Of a stretch of DNA of 64,000 nt, positions 16,923-25,084 are shown one piece after another. This DNA is from Phycisphaerae bacterium (GTDB lineage Bacteria > Planctomycetota > Phycisphaerae > Phycisphaerales > Phycisphaeraceae): assembly GCA_030432595.1 (NCBI GenBank), contig JAUIGU010000019.1, positions 1 through 64,000 on the forward strand. Direction: 5' to 3'. The notes beneath the pieces are model-generated. The model was not told the origin of the DNA and searched no databases. It saw nothing but the letters and a program-made list of their open reading frames with translations. Position 1 is the stretch's first letter. Each line of letters begins with the position of its first letter. Position numbers and translations under genes: made by a program.

Positions 16923-16951
16923 ATCACGAGATCACTAGATCGCCAGATCAA
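16831..16951. repeat. Inverted-array element IA-4 (8-nt units)
   Basis: Left arm 16831-16866: TGGCGATC GGGTGATT CGGCGATC TGGCGATT. Right arm 16912-16951, on the other strand: TGGCGATC TAGTGATC TCGTGATT TGGCGATT. The left arm codes for the start of the DUF501 protein and the right arm supplies the TGA stop of the upstream gene (16948-16950). Confidence 0.7.
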
Positions 16952-17496
16952 ACCGGCTCGTGCCGTTCGACATAAAACATCGAATCAGTCGCGCGCGGCC
17001 CGAGCATGTGCCAGCTCAAGGGGAATTTCAGGCCCAAGTCGCAGTAGGTCTCGAAGATGTGGCGGGCCCACTGGTACTGCTGCTCGATGTTTTTTTCGAC
17101 TCGGCGGACGTCGGTGGGCGGGACGAAGCTGCAGGTCTGGTACGACCAGTTCGGGTCGAGGCGGACGATGAGGTGTCCCTCGTTCCACTCGATGGGGTAG
17201 CCGTGCAGCGGGCCGCTGCCGGTGTTGGGCGTGTGGAACCAGTAACAGACGAAGCGGTCCTTGTCGGCGGTGGACGTGTTTTGGCCGCCGCCCTTGAGCA
17301 GCTTGGCGTGGGAGACGCGTGAAGCGGGCGTGCCCCACTTGTTCTTGGCCAGCCAGAGCTGCCGGTCGTTGACGTCGTAGAGCCCGACGTGGGCGTAGTC
17401 GCCGCGCAATCGGGTGGTCGTGAACGAGCGGTTGATGACGCGCATCGGATCGACGGTGTCGGTCGAACGGTCGGTGTCGTGAACGGTGCGGGGCAT
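16948..17496 (-). CDS. Hypothetical protein
   Basis: About 182 residues from an ATG at 17496 (upstream ATGs at 17511 and 17559 are possible). It is aromatic-rich and charged (YAHVGLYDVNDRQLWLAKNK, FVCYWFHTPNTGSGPLHGYP, HIFETYCDLGLKFPLSWHML) without signal peptide or membrane helix. I recognise no family. The end, HEPV, runs into the IA-4 right arm, which provides the stop. Confidence 0.65.
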   Translation of the reverse strand: MPRTVHDTDRSTDTVDPMRVINRSFTTTRLRGDYAHVGLYDVNDRQLWLAKNKWGTPASRVSHAKLLKGGGQNTSTADKDRFVCYWFHTPNTGSGPLHGYPIEWNEGHLIVRLDPNWSYQTCSFVPPTDVRRVEKNIEQQYQWARHIFETYCDLGLKFPLSWHMLGPRATDSMFYVERHEPV

Positions 17497-17717
17497 CAAT
17501 ACGTCGCCCATGCAGAGGAAATGATCGGCCGATCCAACGGCATGCCGCCATCCTTGCACGCTCGCGGGGGACCGCGCGGGCCTTCCCTGGCACCGACGAC
17601 TATGTTATGGACCCCGCCGCCGGACACCAGCGTAAAGGCACGGATTCCGAGAATCTGCGGGTTTTTCTTAGCCCGCCCCGCCCCAAACCCCGACCGACCC
17701 CTCATGGGAGCGTCCTC

Positions 17718-18170
17718 ATGACCCCACCGACCCCGACCGCACCCGCCACCGGCCCCGCCACCGTCTGCCCGCCGACCGCCGGCACGCTCGTGGCCCGCGA
17801 CGGCGAACAGATCACCCTCGCCCTGCCCGGCTCGGATTATCGGATCGACCTCCAACTCGACGGCCGGCTCGAAGCCGACCTCGGCGACAAAGTCACCGGC
17901 ACGATCCACGCCCGGGCCCAGCGCGTCGACCGCGTCACCGGCGGCGGGCGCTACGTCGAGCCCGTGTTCGGCCGGCCGCGGCGCGTCCAGGGCGTCATCG
18001 TCGGCGGCGACCCGGGCGTCGGGCCGCGCGGCGCGATCTTCGTCGCCGCCGGCAAGGCCACGCTTTCCTGCGAACTCACCGACCCCCGGCAAGCGCTCGC
18101 CGACTTCACCCTGCACCAGATGGTCACCTTCGACGTCAAACGCGGGGCGGGCTTCAGGCCGGGCGGTTGA
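17718..18170 (+). CDS. Hypothetical protein, probably all-beta
   Basis: 150 residues from the ATG at 17718. After a disordered Thr/Pro/Ala-rich start, the pattern (GTLVARDGEQITLALPG, YRIDLQLDGRLEADLGDKV, RVQGVIVGGDP) suggests a small beta-barrel. No family or motif recognised. The stop TGA forms part of the boundary of the GxxExxY cassette (GGTTGAACC), so the last residues may be altered by that insertion. Confidence 0.65.
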   Translation: MTPPTPTAPATGPATVCPPTAGTLVARDGEQITLALPGSDYRIDLQLDGRLEADLGDKVTGTIHARAQRVDRVTGGGRYVEPVFGRPRRVQGVIVGGDPGVGPRGAIFVAAGKATLSCELTDPRQALADFTLHQMVTFDVKRGAGFRPGG

Positions 18171-18612
18171 ACCACAGATTTCACAGATTTCGCAGATCGG
18201 GAATCATGATGTCGGAGCGCGATCCCAGAACCTATGCCGTCATTGGGGCCGCGATGGAGGTGCATCGCGAGCTGGGTCCGGGCTATCTGGAACGGGTGTA
18301 TCAAGATGCGCTAGAAGTCGAATTCAAGGCGCGCGACATCCCTTATCAGCGTGAACGGGTCTTGGCGATCCGATACAAAAGCGTCGTCCTGCCAAGCAGT
18401 TATCGGTCAGACTATGTGTGTTTCGATGATTTGCTCGTGGAAACCAAGGCCCAGAAGGCTTTGACCGATATCGATGGTGCCCAGCTCATCAACTACTTGA
18501 AAGGCACGGGCTTTGAGATCGGCTTGCTGATCAACTTCGGCACGCCTTCGCTCGAGTACCGACGCATGATCCATAGTTCATCTGCGTCATCTGCGTAATC
18601 TGCGGTTGAACC
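18165..18612. mobile_element. Inverted-array element IA-3 carrying a GxxExxY gene
   Basis: Left arm GGTTGAACC then three 9-nt units of CACAGATTT/CGCAGATCG type (18165-18198). Right arm, inverted: GGTTCAACC then three units CGCAGATTA, CGCAGATGA, CGCAGATGA (18576-18612). The enclosed gene is visibly lower in GC than the genes on both sides, and its stop lies within the right arm. Confidence 0.8.
18206..18598 (+). CDS. GxxExxY protein (PD-(D/E)XK nuclease-like superfamily)
   Basis: About 130 residues. The naming motif is present (GYLERVY after HRELGP), as is the YRSDYVCFDDLLVETKAQ segment, whose D...ExK spacing matches the PD-(D/E)XK fold to which this family (PDDEXK_3) is assigned. The end ...GLLINFGTPSLEYRR is typical. 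Biochemical activity of the family is not established. The ATG is at 18206 or 18209. Codon use is AT-richer than neighbours, consistent with transfer. It lies alone between inverted 9-nt arrays, immediately before the UDP-glucuronate decarboxylase gene. Confidence 0.9.
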   Translation: MMSERDPRTYAVIGAAMEVHRELGPGYLERVYQDALEVEFKARDIPYQRERVLAIRYKSVVLPSSYRSDYVCFDDLLVETKAQKALTDIDGAQLINYLKGTGFEIGLLINFGTPSLEYRRMIHSSSASSA

Positions 18613-18615
18613 CCC

Positions 18616-19650
18616 ATGACCGACTCCCACAAACGCGTCCTCGTCACCGGCGGTGCCGGGTTCCTCGGCAGCCACCTCTGCGAACGCCTGGTCTCCGCCG
18701 GGCACGACGTCATCTGCCTGGACAACCTGTTCACCTCGCAGAAGCACAACATCGCCCACCTGCTCGACCAGCCCAACTTCGAGTTCGTCCGCCACGACGT
18801 CACCGAGCCCATCACGCTCGAGGTCGACCTCATCTACAACATGGCCTGCCCGGCGTCGCCCGTGCACTACCAGTACAACCCCATCAAGACCATGAAGGTC
18901 TCCGTCATGGGCGCGATCAACATGCTCGGCATGGCCAAACGCACCGGCGCCCGCATCCTCCAGGCCTCCACCTCCGAGGTCTACGGCGACCCCACCGCCG
19001 AGCACCACCCCCAGAAAGAAAGCTACCGCGGCAACGTCAACCCCATCGGCATCCGCGCCTGCTACGACGAGGGCAAACGCGCCGCCGAGACGCTCTTCTT
19101 CGACTATTGGCGCGAGCACAACGTCGACATCCGCGTCGTCCGCATCTTCAACACCTACGGCCCGCGGATGCACCCCTACGACGGCCGCGTCGTCACCAAT
19201 TTCATCGTCCAGGCCCTCAAGGGCGAGGACCTCACGCTCTACGGCGACGGCTCGCAGACCCGCTCGTTCTGCTACGTCGACGACCTCGTCGATGTCATCA
19301 TGGCCCACATGAACAACGACTCGAAGAGCGGCGACCCGCAGGACGCGTTCGTGGGCCCCGTGAACATCGGCAACCCCGGCGAGTTCACGATCAAACAGCT
19401 CGCCGAGAAGGTCATCGAACTCACGGGCAGCGGCTCCAAACTCACCACGCTGCCGCTCCCCAAAGACGACCCGCTCCAACGCAAGCCCGACATCTCACTG
19501 GCCAAAAAGGAACTCGGCTGGGAGCCCAAGGTCCCGCTCGAGGAAGGCCTGAAGAAAACCATCGCCTACTTCAAGTCCGTCGACCTCGACAGCTTCCGCC
19601 GCCCGACGGACCACACGGCCCACAAAAACAGCGAGCGGTCACGCATCTGA
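18616..19650 (+). CDS. uxs: UDP-glucuronate decarboxylase (UDP-xylose synthase), extended SDR
   Basis: Converts UDP-glucuronate to UDP-xylose. 344 residues. NAD-binding [11 protein letters not shown] at residues 11-21, the subfamily marker [16 protein letters not shown] near 83, STSEVYGDP, and the catalytic Tyr/Lys in [20 protein letters not shown] and [12 protein letters not shown] are also diagnostic. This suggests xylose-containing surface glycans. The start lies 4 nt beyond the cassette's right arm, so its original upstream region has probably been displaced by the insertion. Confidence 0.93.
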   Translation: MTDSHKRVLVTGGAGFLGSHLCERLVSAGHDVICLDNLFTSQKHNIAHLLDQPNFEFVRHDVTEPITLEVDLIYNMACPASPVHYQYNPIKTMKVSVMGAINMLGMAKRTGARILQASTSEVYGDPTAEHHPQKESYRGNVNPIGIRACYDEGKRAAETLFFDYWREHNVDIRVVRIFNTYGPRMHPYDGRVVTNFIVQALKGEDLTLYGDGSQTRSFCYVDDLVDVIMAHMNNDSKSGDPQDAFVGPVNIGNPGEFTIKQLAEKVIELTGSGSKLTTLPLPKDDPLQRKPDISLAKKELGWEPKVPLEEGLKKTIAYFKSVDLDSFRRPTDHTAHKNSERSRI

Positions 19651-19652
19651 AC

Positions 19653-19769
19653 CGACAGAGCCGGGAGCGTCAGCGACCGGTCTGCTTGGGTCTTCGTGTG
19701 TCTTGTTGGATATTGCGCCTGGTGTTCAGATCAGACAACTCCCGTCGCTCACGCTCCGGGCTCTGATCA
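19653..19769. repeat. REP family B, inverted pair
   Basis: GACAGAGCCGGGAGCGTCAG and its inverse CGTCGCTCACGCTCCGGGCT, about 70 nt apart, between convergent genes. Same family as the copies around RAYT2. Confidence 0.8.
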
Positions 19770-19783
19770 CTGTCGCCGCGGGA

Positions 19784-20902
19784 TCACCGCAACCCCAGCA
19801 GCAACCGCCGCGGCCAGGGCCACGTCCAGCGCACGATCACCAGCTTCAACGCCACCGGCAGCAGCAGCCCCGCCGCGAGCATCCACACCACCAGCGCGGT
19901 CGGCGCCTCGACGCCCAGGAGGCGCGACGCCAGCACGAACCCCGCGTAGAACGCCACGCCGTGGAACAGGTACACCGCGTAGGCGTGGTGCCCCAACTCC
20001 GCCAGCCCCGGCACCGCCCGCCGCACGCGGAACAGCAGGAACGTCGCGCTCAACCCGAACGCCGTGATCACGCTTTTTTCCAGCAGCACCGCCGCGGCGC
20101 CCTGCGCCTTGCCCGACACCGACCCGGGCGTGATCGGGTGCAGCGGGATCAGCCACGCCTGGTGCGCGACCACCGCCGCGACGAACAAGCCCGCCACCGC
20201 CGCGGTGAGCTTCCGCCCGCGCAGCGCATCCCCAAAACGGTACAACCCCAGCCCCAGCACGAAGTACGGCAGGATGTACAGCGTGTCCCCCAGCGCCAGC
20301 CACGGCAGCATGTGCCGTTCGTTCCCCGCGACCGCCGTGCTGACCAGCGCCGTCCCGATCAGGATCAGCACCCACGGCCGAACGCGCTCGAGCACCTTGC
20401 CCGCGTCCAGCAGCATCGTGCCCGCGAAGATCCACAGCATCGCCTTGAGGTACCACAGGTGCCCCAGGTCCAGCGCGAAGATGCCGAACAGCGTCTCGCC
20501 GAGCTGGTTGAACGCCACGCCGTCGAACCGGTAGTCCAGGTACGCCGCGTCGATCAAGCCGACAAAGATGAACGGCAAGAGCACACGGCGCAGCTTGCCC
20601 AGCGCGAACTTCTTCTCCGCCCCGGCGCGGACCGGCCGCAGCGCGTAGACGTAGCCGGCGATCACCGTGAACAACGGCATCCGCAGGTACGACAGCGACT
20701 CGACGACGTACGCCACCGCGTGGTGGGAACTGAGCATGCCGCGGTGCCCCAGCTCCAACGCGACGTGGCCGAGCACGACCAGCACGATCGCGAGGCCGCG
20801 CAGCGTCTCGATGGACTCGTCCTTCGTGGAACTCGCGACGGCCACGGTCGCGGTCGGTCGGACCGGCCAGGCGCCGCGGCTGGGGGTGGTGATGGCGGTC
20901 AT
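19784..20902 (-). CDS. Membrane acyltransferase family 3 protein (OafA/YrhL-like)
   Basis: 372 residues with about ten hydrophobic helices. The family signature LRGLAIVLVVLGHVALEL with the catalytic His is at residues 34-50. Such enzymes O-acylate sugars or other envelope components; the acceptor is not predictable. Also recognisable are FTVIAGYVYALRP, GHLWYLKAMLWI and HHAYAVYLFHGVAFY. Stands alone between REP family B and a 220-bp gap in which I see nothing. Confidence 0.85.
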   Translation of the reverse strand: MTAITTPSRGAWPVRPTATVAVASSTKDESIETLRGLAIVLVVLGHVALELGHRGMLSSHHAVAYVVESLSYLRMPLFTVIAGYVYALRPVRAGAEKKFALGKLRRVLLPFIFVGLIDAAYLDYRFDGVAFNQLGETLFGIFALDLGHLWYLKAMLWIFAGTMLLDAGKVLERVRPWVLILIGTALVSTAVAGNERHMLPWLALGDTLYILPYFVLGLGLYRFGDALRGRKLTAAVAGLFVAAVVAHQAWLIPLHPITPGSVSGKAQGAAAVLLEKSVITAFGLSATFLLFRVRRAVPGLAELGHHAYAVYLFHGVAFYAGFVLASRLLGVEAPTALVVWMLAAGLLLPVALKLVIVRWTWPWPRRLLLGLR

Positions 20903-21125
20903 GAACAGCGATCCGGGGCCGGGTCTGGGCGCGGCGGGGATACAGCCGCCCGCGCCGGTGGTGGCGGTCTCGGTTCCGTCCGATAAAGGTTTTCGTCATT
21001 TCTCCGGCGGCGGGATCGCTTTTTCGCTCCCTCGCACCGCGGCGTCCTGCGGCGAAATGGTAGCAGAATCGTGCAAAAATTGTGGATAAAATGGTAAAAC
21101 CCGCCCCGGGACCGCTGGGTTGGCC

Positions 21126-22628
21126 TCAGGGCGCGTCCGCCGGCACCAGCCGCACGATCCGGTCCGGCTGGTTGAAGAGCACGTACACCTCGCCGCCGGG
21201 CCCAATATGCACGTCGCGGACCCGGCCCTGATCGCGGATCAGCTCCTCCTCCTCGGCAACCACCGGCGTCATACCCATGTCCCCGGGCCGCGGCCGGATC
21301 CGCAAGCGGCGCAGCGTCTGCCCGGCCAGGCCCGTCACCAGCAGGTCGTCTTTCCAGTTCGGGAACGCGTCGCCGGTCACGAACTCGGCACCGCAGACCG
21401 CGATGCTCGGGGTCCAGTGGTGGACGGGTGGTTCCATGCCCGGCGCGGCGGTCTGGTCGGTGATCGGTGTGCCGTCGTAGTTCATGCCGAAGGTCACGAC
21501 GGGCCAGCCGTAGTTCTTGCCCATGACGATTGTGTTGAGCTCGTCGCCGCCGCGCGGCCCGTGCTCGGTCGACCAGAGCTGCCCGGTATCGGGGTGGACC
21601 GCCGCGCCCTGCGGGTTGCGGTTGCCGTAGGTCCAGATGGTCGGCAGCGCGTCGGGGTGTTCGGGGTGATTGACGAACGGGTTGTCGTCGGGGATTCGCC
21701 CGTCGTCGTGCACACGGTGGAACTTGCCGTTGGGCACGGTGAGGTCCTGGGCCATGTCCTGCCGGCCGCGCTCGCCGATGGGGAAGAACACAAAGCCGCC
21801 GTCGAACGCCAGCCGCGTGCCGTAGTGGTGGCGCGTGCGCAGGTAGTGCTCGGGTTTGGCCTGGTAGATGACCTGCTCGTCGATCCAGCGGTGCGCATCG
21901 AAGTCGATCCGGCCGCGCACAACCTTGGTCATGGTGACCGCCTGGCCTTCGTGTTCGATCTCGTCGCTGAAGGCGAGGTAGACCCACCCGTTGCCGGGCT
22001 GCGCGTAGTCCGGGTGCAGCGCGACCTCGAGCAGGCCGCCCTGCCCCTGCGCATTGACCGCCGGAGTGCCCGCGATCGGCTCGGGGTGAAGCGTGCCGTC
22101 CGGTTCGACCACGCGCAACGCGCCGGGCTTCTCGCACACCAGCCAGCGCCCGTCGGGCAGGATCGCCATGGACCACGGCGTGTCCAGGCCCTCCACCGCG
22201 ACCTTCGCCAGAAAGCGGTGGTGCCGCGACGTGAAGATGCCGCGCTGAAACGGCACCGGCGTCGGCGCGCCCTCGCGCTCGTGCTTCTCCCGCAGCTCGC
22301 GGACGTAGATCACCATCGTCCGCAGCTGCGGGTCGGTCAACGCCCGCTTGAAGGGGGGCATCTGGCCCGTCGAATCGCCGAACTTGATGAGGTTGAACAT
22401 CTCCTGCGTGCCCGGGTGCTTGAGCGCATCTTCACCCAGCAGGGACGGCGCCGTCGCGCCCGCACCGCTCAGACCGTGACACGACGCACACATCCGGTTG
22501 AAGAACCGCTCGGCATTGAAACGCTCATCCACTTGCGCCGAAGCGCCCGGCCCCCACGCCGACACCATCACCCACGCGAGCAAAGCAACGACCCCGCCGC
22601 GAACCACAACAACCCGAGCCTGCAACAT
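21126..22628 (-). CDS. Exported cytochrome c / PQQ-dependent sugar dehydrogenase fusion
   Basis: 500 residues. A signal peptide (about 1-31, ending GPGASAQ) is followed by a monohaem cytochrome c domain with CASCH at 47-51 and the axial Met in GQMPPF. From about 140 on there is a soluble aldose (GSDH/YliI-type) beta-propeller: LDTPWSMAILPDGRWLVCEK, GQGGLLEVALHPDY, TYGNRNPQGAAVHP, WSTEHGPRGGDELN and GKNYGWPVVTFG. Periplasmic oxidation of sugars with direct electron transfer to the fused haem is inferred. GGAGAGGA precedes the ATG. Confidence 0.92.
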   Translation of the reverse strand: MLQARVVVVRGGVVALLAWVMVSAWGPGASAQVDERFNAERFFNRMCASCHGLSGAGATAPSLLGEDALKHPGTQEMFNLIKFGDSTGQMPPFKRALTDPQLRTMVIYVRELREKHEREGAPTPVPFQRGIFTSRHHRFLAKVAVEGLDTPWSMAILPDGRWLVCEKPGALRVVEPDGTLHPEPIAGTPAVNAQGQGGLLEVALHPDYAQPGNGWVYLAFSDEIEHEGQAVTMTKVVRGRIDFDAHRWIDEQVIYQAKPEHYLRTRHHYGTRLAFDGGFVFFPIGERGRQDMAQDLTVPNGKFHRVHDDGRIPDDNPFVNHPEHPDALPTIWTYGNRNPQGAAVHPDTGQLWSTEHGPRGGDELNTIVMGKNYGWPVVTFGMNYDGTPITDQTAAPGMEPPVHHWTPSIAVCGAEFVTGDAFPNWKDDLLVTGLAGQTLRRLRIRPRPGDMGMTPVVAEEEELIRDQGRVRDVHIGPGGEVYVLFNQPDRIVRLVPADAP

Positions 22629-22655
22629 CTCGATCCTCTCCGGCCGCGGCCTGTA

Positions 22656-22793
22656 TCAGTCCTGCGTCCACGCGGCCGCGACGTTGAACGTTCCCGTGGT
22701 GTCCTCGTGGATGTCGTCCTCGACGTGATCGATGACCGCGAACACGCGCCCGCCGTCGCACTCGCCCCGCCGGTCGGTGACCTGCTCTTTCAT
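22656..22793 (-). CDS. Small acidic protein of unknown function
   Basis: 45 residues (MKEQVTDRRGECDGGRVFAV ... ending VAAAWTQD). No family recognised. Support for reality comes from TACACT placed exactly 6 nt before the ATG, the leaderless-promoter geometry seen across this window, and from normal codon use. Lies upstream of the sugar dehydrogenase gene, in the same orientation. Confidence 0.5.
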   Translation of the reverse strand: MKEQVTDRRGECDGGRVFAVIDHVEDDIHEDTTGTFNVAAAWTQD

Positions 22794-22858
22794 GCCCGCA
22801 GTGTAGAACGGCCCCGGCGCGGCGGGCGGAACGACACCACACGCACCGGCAACACCGT

Positions 22859-24010
22859 TCAATACCCGTAATTGACCTGGCCGTACCCCGTCGGCGGCTG
22901 CGGCGCGACGTACGTGTTGACCGGCCCGGCCGGGTAGCCCGAGGGCACGGCCGGCACGATCCCGGGGCTCAGCGGAACCGCGCCCGGCGTCAACCGCGGC
23001 ACGCCCGACGGCGTCACCGGGTAGCCCTGGCCGAAGCGCGCGCCCATCGCGCCCACCGGGTTCGCCGGCGCCGCGTAGCCCGTGCCGAACTGCCCGTACG
23101 CCACGTTCGCCGGCAGCGGGCTAACCGGCGAGGTGTTCGTGATCCCTGTGCCGTAGAGGTTGCCGCGCAGCTCCGAGGGCAGCAGCGCCCGCTGCGACAC
23201 GTCGAACCGCCGCTCAGACGGCAACAACCCCACCGGTACCAACCGCGCAGACAGCGCCGGCGGCGGCGTCACCGTCAACGCCGGGAACGGAACCGCGCCG
23301 GGCGACACCGCCGTCCGCGCGTAGACGTTCGGATTGGCGTTCGCGGCGCCGAAGTTGAATGACCCCGCCTGCGGCGCTTGCACCTGCGCCACCGCCGCGC
23401 CGCCCCACGCCTGCCAGTCCACCAGCCCCTCGCGCCGGAACGACGACGGACGGCGCGCGTCGCGCCGTTCCTGCGGCTGCGCCTTGAGCCAGCCCGCCGG
23501 GTCCGTCAGCCGCGCCGACGCGTACGGGTCCTCGACCGGCTCGTTCGCCGGACTCTCCATCACCCCGTCCACCATCCCCCGCTCGAACGCCCGGTGGTCC
23601 AGCGCCGGCTTGATCGTCGCCGGCGTCGACAGCGCCGCCCACGCCCGCTCCAACGGATCGACCACGGCGTGCTTCGCCTCGCCCGGCCCGCCGTACCGAT
23701 CGAGCACCCGCGTCGCCGTCTCCGCCAACCGGTCCGCCGACGCCGACCGGCTCCACGACTCCCACGCCGCCGGGCCCGCGTCGAAGAACGCCGCCCACGA
23801 CGAAGCCGCGTCCGAAGCCGACGTCACCGTGTCCGCCCCGGCCCCCTCGCCCAACGACGCGACCACCTCCCGCACGTGCTGTTCCACCCGCGCCTGCTCC
23901 GACGCCGAACCTGACGCGGAAACCACCATCAAACCTGACGCCAACGCGCTCACCACGCCCGCCGCAATCAAGTCGAGCCGACGCTCGCGCAAAAGACTCC
24001 GCATCATCAA
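22859..24010 (-). CDS. Exported or membrane-anchored protein of unknown function, low-complexity C-terminus
   Basis: 383 residues. A signal or anchor sequence (about 13-35, LIAAGVVSALASGLMVV) is followed by a helical Ala/Ser-rich region and a C-terminal half rich in Pro, Gly, Ala and Val (GYPVTPSGVPRLTPGAVPLS). No catalytic motif or family recognised. The low-complexity tail ending in GYGQVNYGY suggests a structural or surface protein. Confidence 0.7.
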   Translation of the reverse strand: MMMRSLLRERRLDLIAAGVVSALASGLMVVSASGSASEQARVEQHVREVVASLGEGAGADTVTSASDAASSWAAFFDAGPAAWESWSRSASADRLAETATRVLDRYGGPGEAKHAVVDPLERAWAALSTPATIKPALDHRAFERGMVDGVMESPANEPVEDPYASARLTDPAGWLKAQPQERRDARRPSSFRREGLVDWQAWGGAAVAQVQAPQAGSFNFGAANANPNVYARTAVSPGAVPFPALTVTPPPALSARLVPVGLLPSERRFDVSQRALLPSELRGNLYGTGITNTSPVSPLPANVAYGQFGTGYAAPANPVGAMGARFGQGYPVTPSGVPRLTPGAVPLSPGIVPAVPSGYPAGPVNTYVAPQPPTGYGQVNYGY

Positions 24011-24165
24011 CGCCCCTTTGCCAAATGCCCGTCCAATTGCCCGTCAGAAACGGCCGGCCACGCCGACCCGGAAGCCAACCCAAGCAGGAGGTGACATCGG
24101 ATTATACGCGGGGCGCTTCCGAAAAAGAATGACCAAAACCAACCGGCGACGGCTCACTCTCGACC

Positions 24166-24240
24166 GCTGACGTACCGCGACCGTGAGGAAGCGGGCCACT
24201 GCCACTGGATACCCACTCCCTTACGGCCGCGGCTCGTCAG
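24166..24240. repeat. REP family E, inverted pair
   Basis: GCTGACGTACCGCGACCGTG and its inverse GGCCGCGGCTCGTCAG face each other. Nearly the same 75-bp structure occurs at 39163-39237, including the GAAGCGGGC segment. No RAYT gene is adjacent. Confidence 0.8.
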
Positions 24241-24248
24241 ATTGAACC

Positions 24249-25040
24249 TCAAAGCCCGCGTCGGAACCCCAGCCGCTCGCGCATCTTCTCCGCCCGACGA
24301 AGCATCCGTGTGCGTCGCCACCCCTTGAACGGCGGCAGCTCGCCCCACGTGTTCACGTACGCGCCCTTGAGCGTCATCCGGTACACCGTCTCGGTCGGCC
24401 CTTGCTCCGCTGTCCAGTACCCGCGCTCAACCTTGCGGTCCATCTCCTTACGGAGCTGCGCGACCAGCCACGCATCCACGGGTTGATCCGCGCGGGCCTT
24501 CTCGAACGACGTCCCGCCGGCCAACTCCGCGCAGATCGCGTCGTGCAACTCCAACAGCGCGGCCGCGTCCGACTCCTCGGGGAACACCCACGTCGATTTC
24601 TCGGGGTTCTGGTCCGCCGACACGCTGTCGGTCAGGTTGTTCGTGTTGATCTCCCGGCCGTCGCGCAGCTCGCTGGACAACTCGACACCGTACTTAGGTG
24701 GCTGCGGCTCGGCACCCTCGGGCGGGTCGGACCGCATCGCCGTCGCCATCGCCTCCGTGTGCGCCGTCGGGTGCCGGAACAGCGCAAAGGTCATCCGCGT
24801 GCGCGGCACCATCTCCTCGAGCCGGTACACCCCCACCGGCGCGTAACCGCGCGTCGCCAACGATTGACCGACGCGGCCGAAGTGCATCGCGTCTTCGGCC
24901 GCCAGCGTCGCCGGGTCCACGTCCACCGGCCCGCGGTCCAGCCGGAACACCATCTGCGCCTTGATCAGCAGCGGCAACAGCAGATACGCCAGCCCGACCA
25001 GCCCGACCACGACGCCCAGCATGATCCACAACCACATCAT
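24249..25040 (-). CDS. Membrane-anchored protein of unknown function
   Basis: 263 residues. One N-terminal helix (WLWIMLGVVVGLVGLAYLLL) then a soluble domain with YGVELSSELRDGREINTNNL and a basic C-terminus (GWRRTRMLRRAEKMRERLGF). No family recognised. TATGTT sits 9 nt before the first ATG and a GGAG overlaps, so either a leaderless or leadered start is possible. Confidence 0.7.
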   Translation of the reverse strand: MMWLWIMLGVVVGLVGLAYLLLPLLIKAQMVFRLDRGPVDVDPATLAAEDAMHFGRVGQSLATRGYAPVGVYRLEEMVPRTRMTFALFRHPTAHTEAMATAMRSDPPEGAEPQPPKYGVELSSELRDGREINTNNLTDSVSADQNPEKSTWVFPEESDAAALLELHDAICAELAGGTSFEKARADQPVDAWLVAQLRKEMDRKVERGYWTAEQGPTETVYRMTLKGAYVNTWGELPPFKGWRRTRMLRRAEKMRERLGFRRGL

Positions 25041-25084
25041 CTCCGCCGCAACATACCCGACATCCCGCCTTCACCCTCAAAGCA

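Noticed and set aside
14406-18612. CRISPR-like repeats
   Set aside because: Units are only 7-10 nt, directly contiguous, without spacers, and arms are inverted relative to each other; no cas genes in the window.
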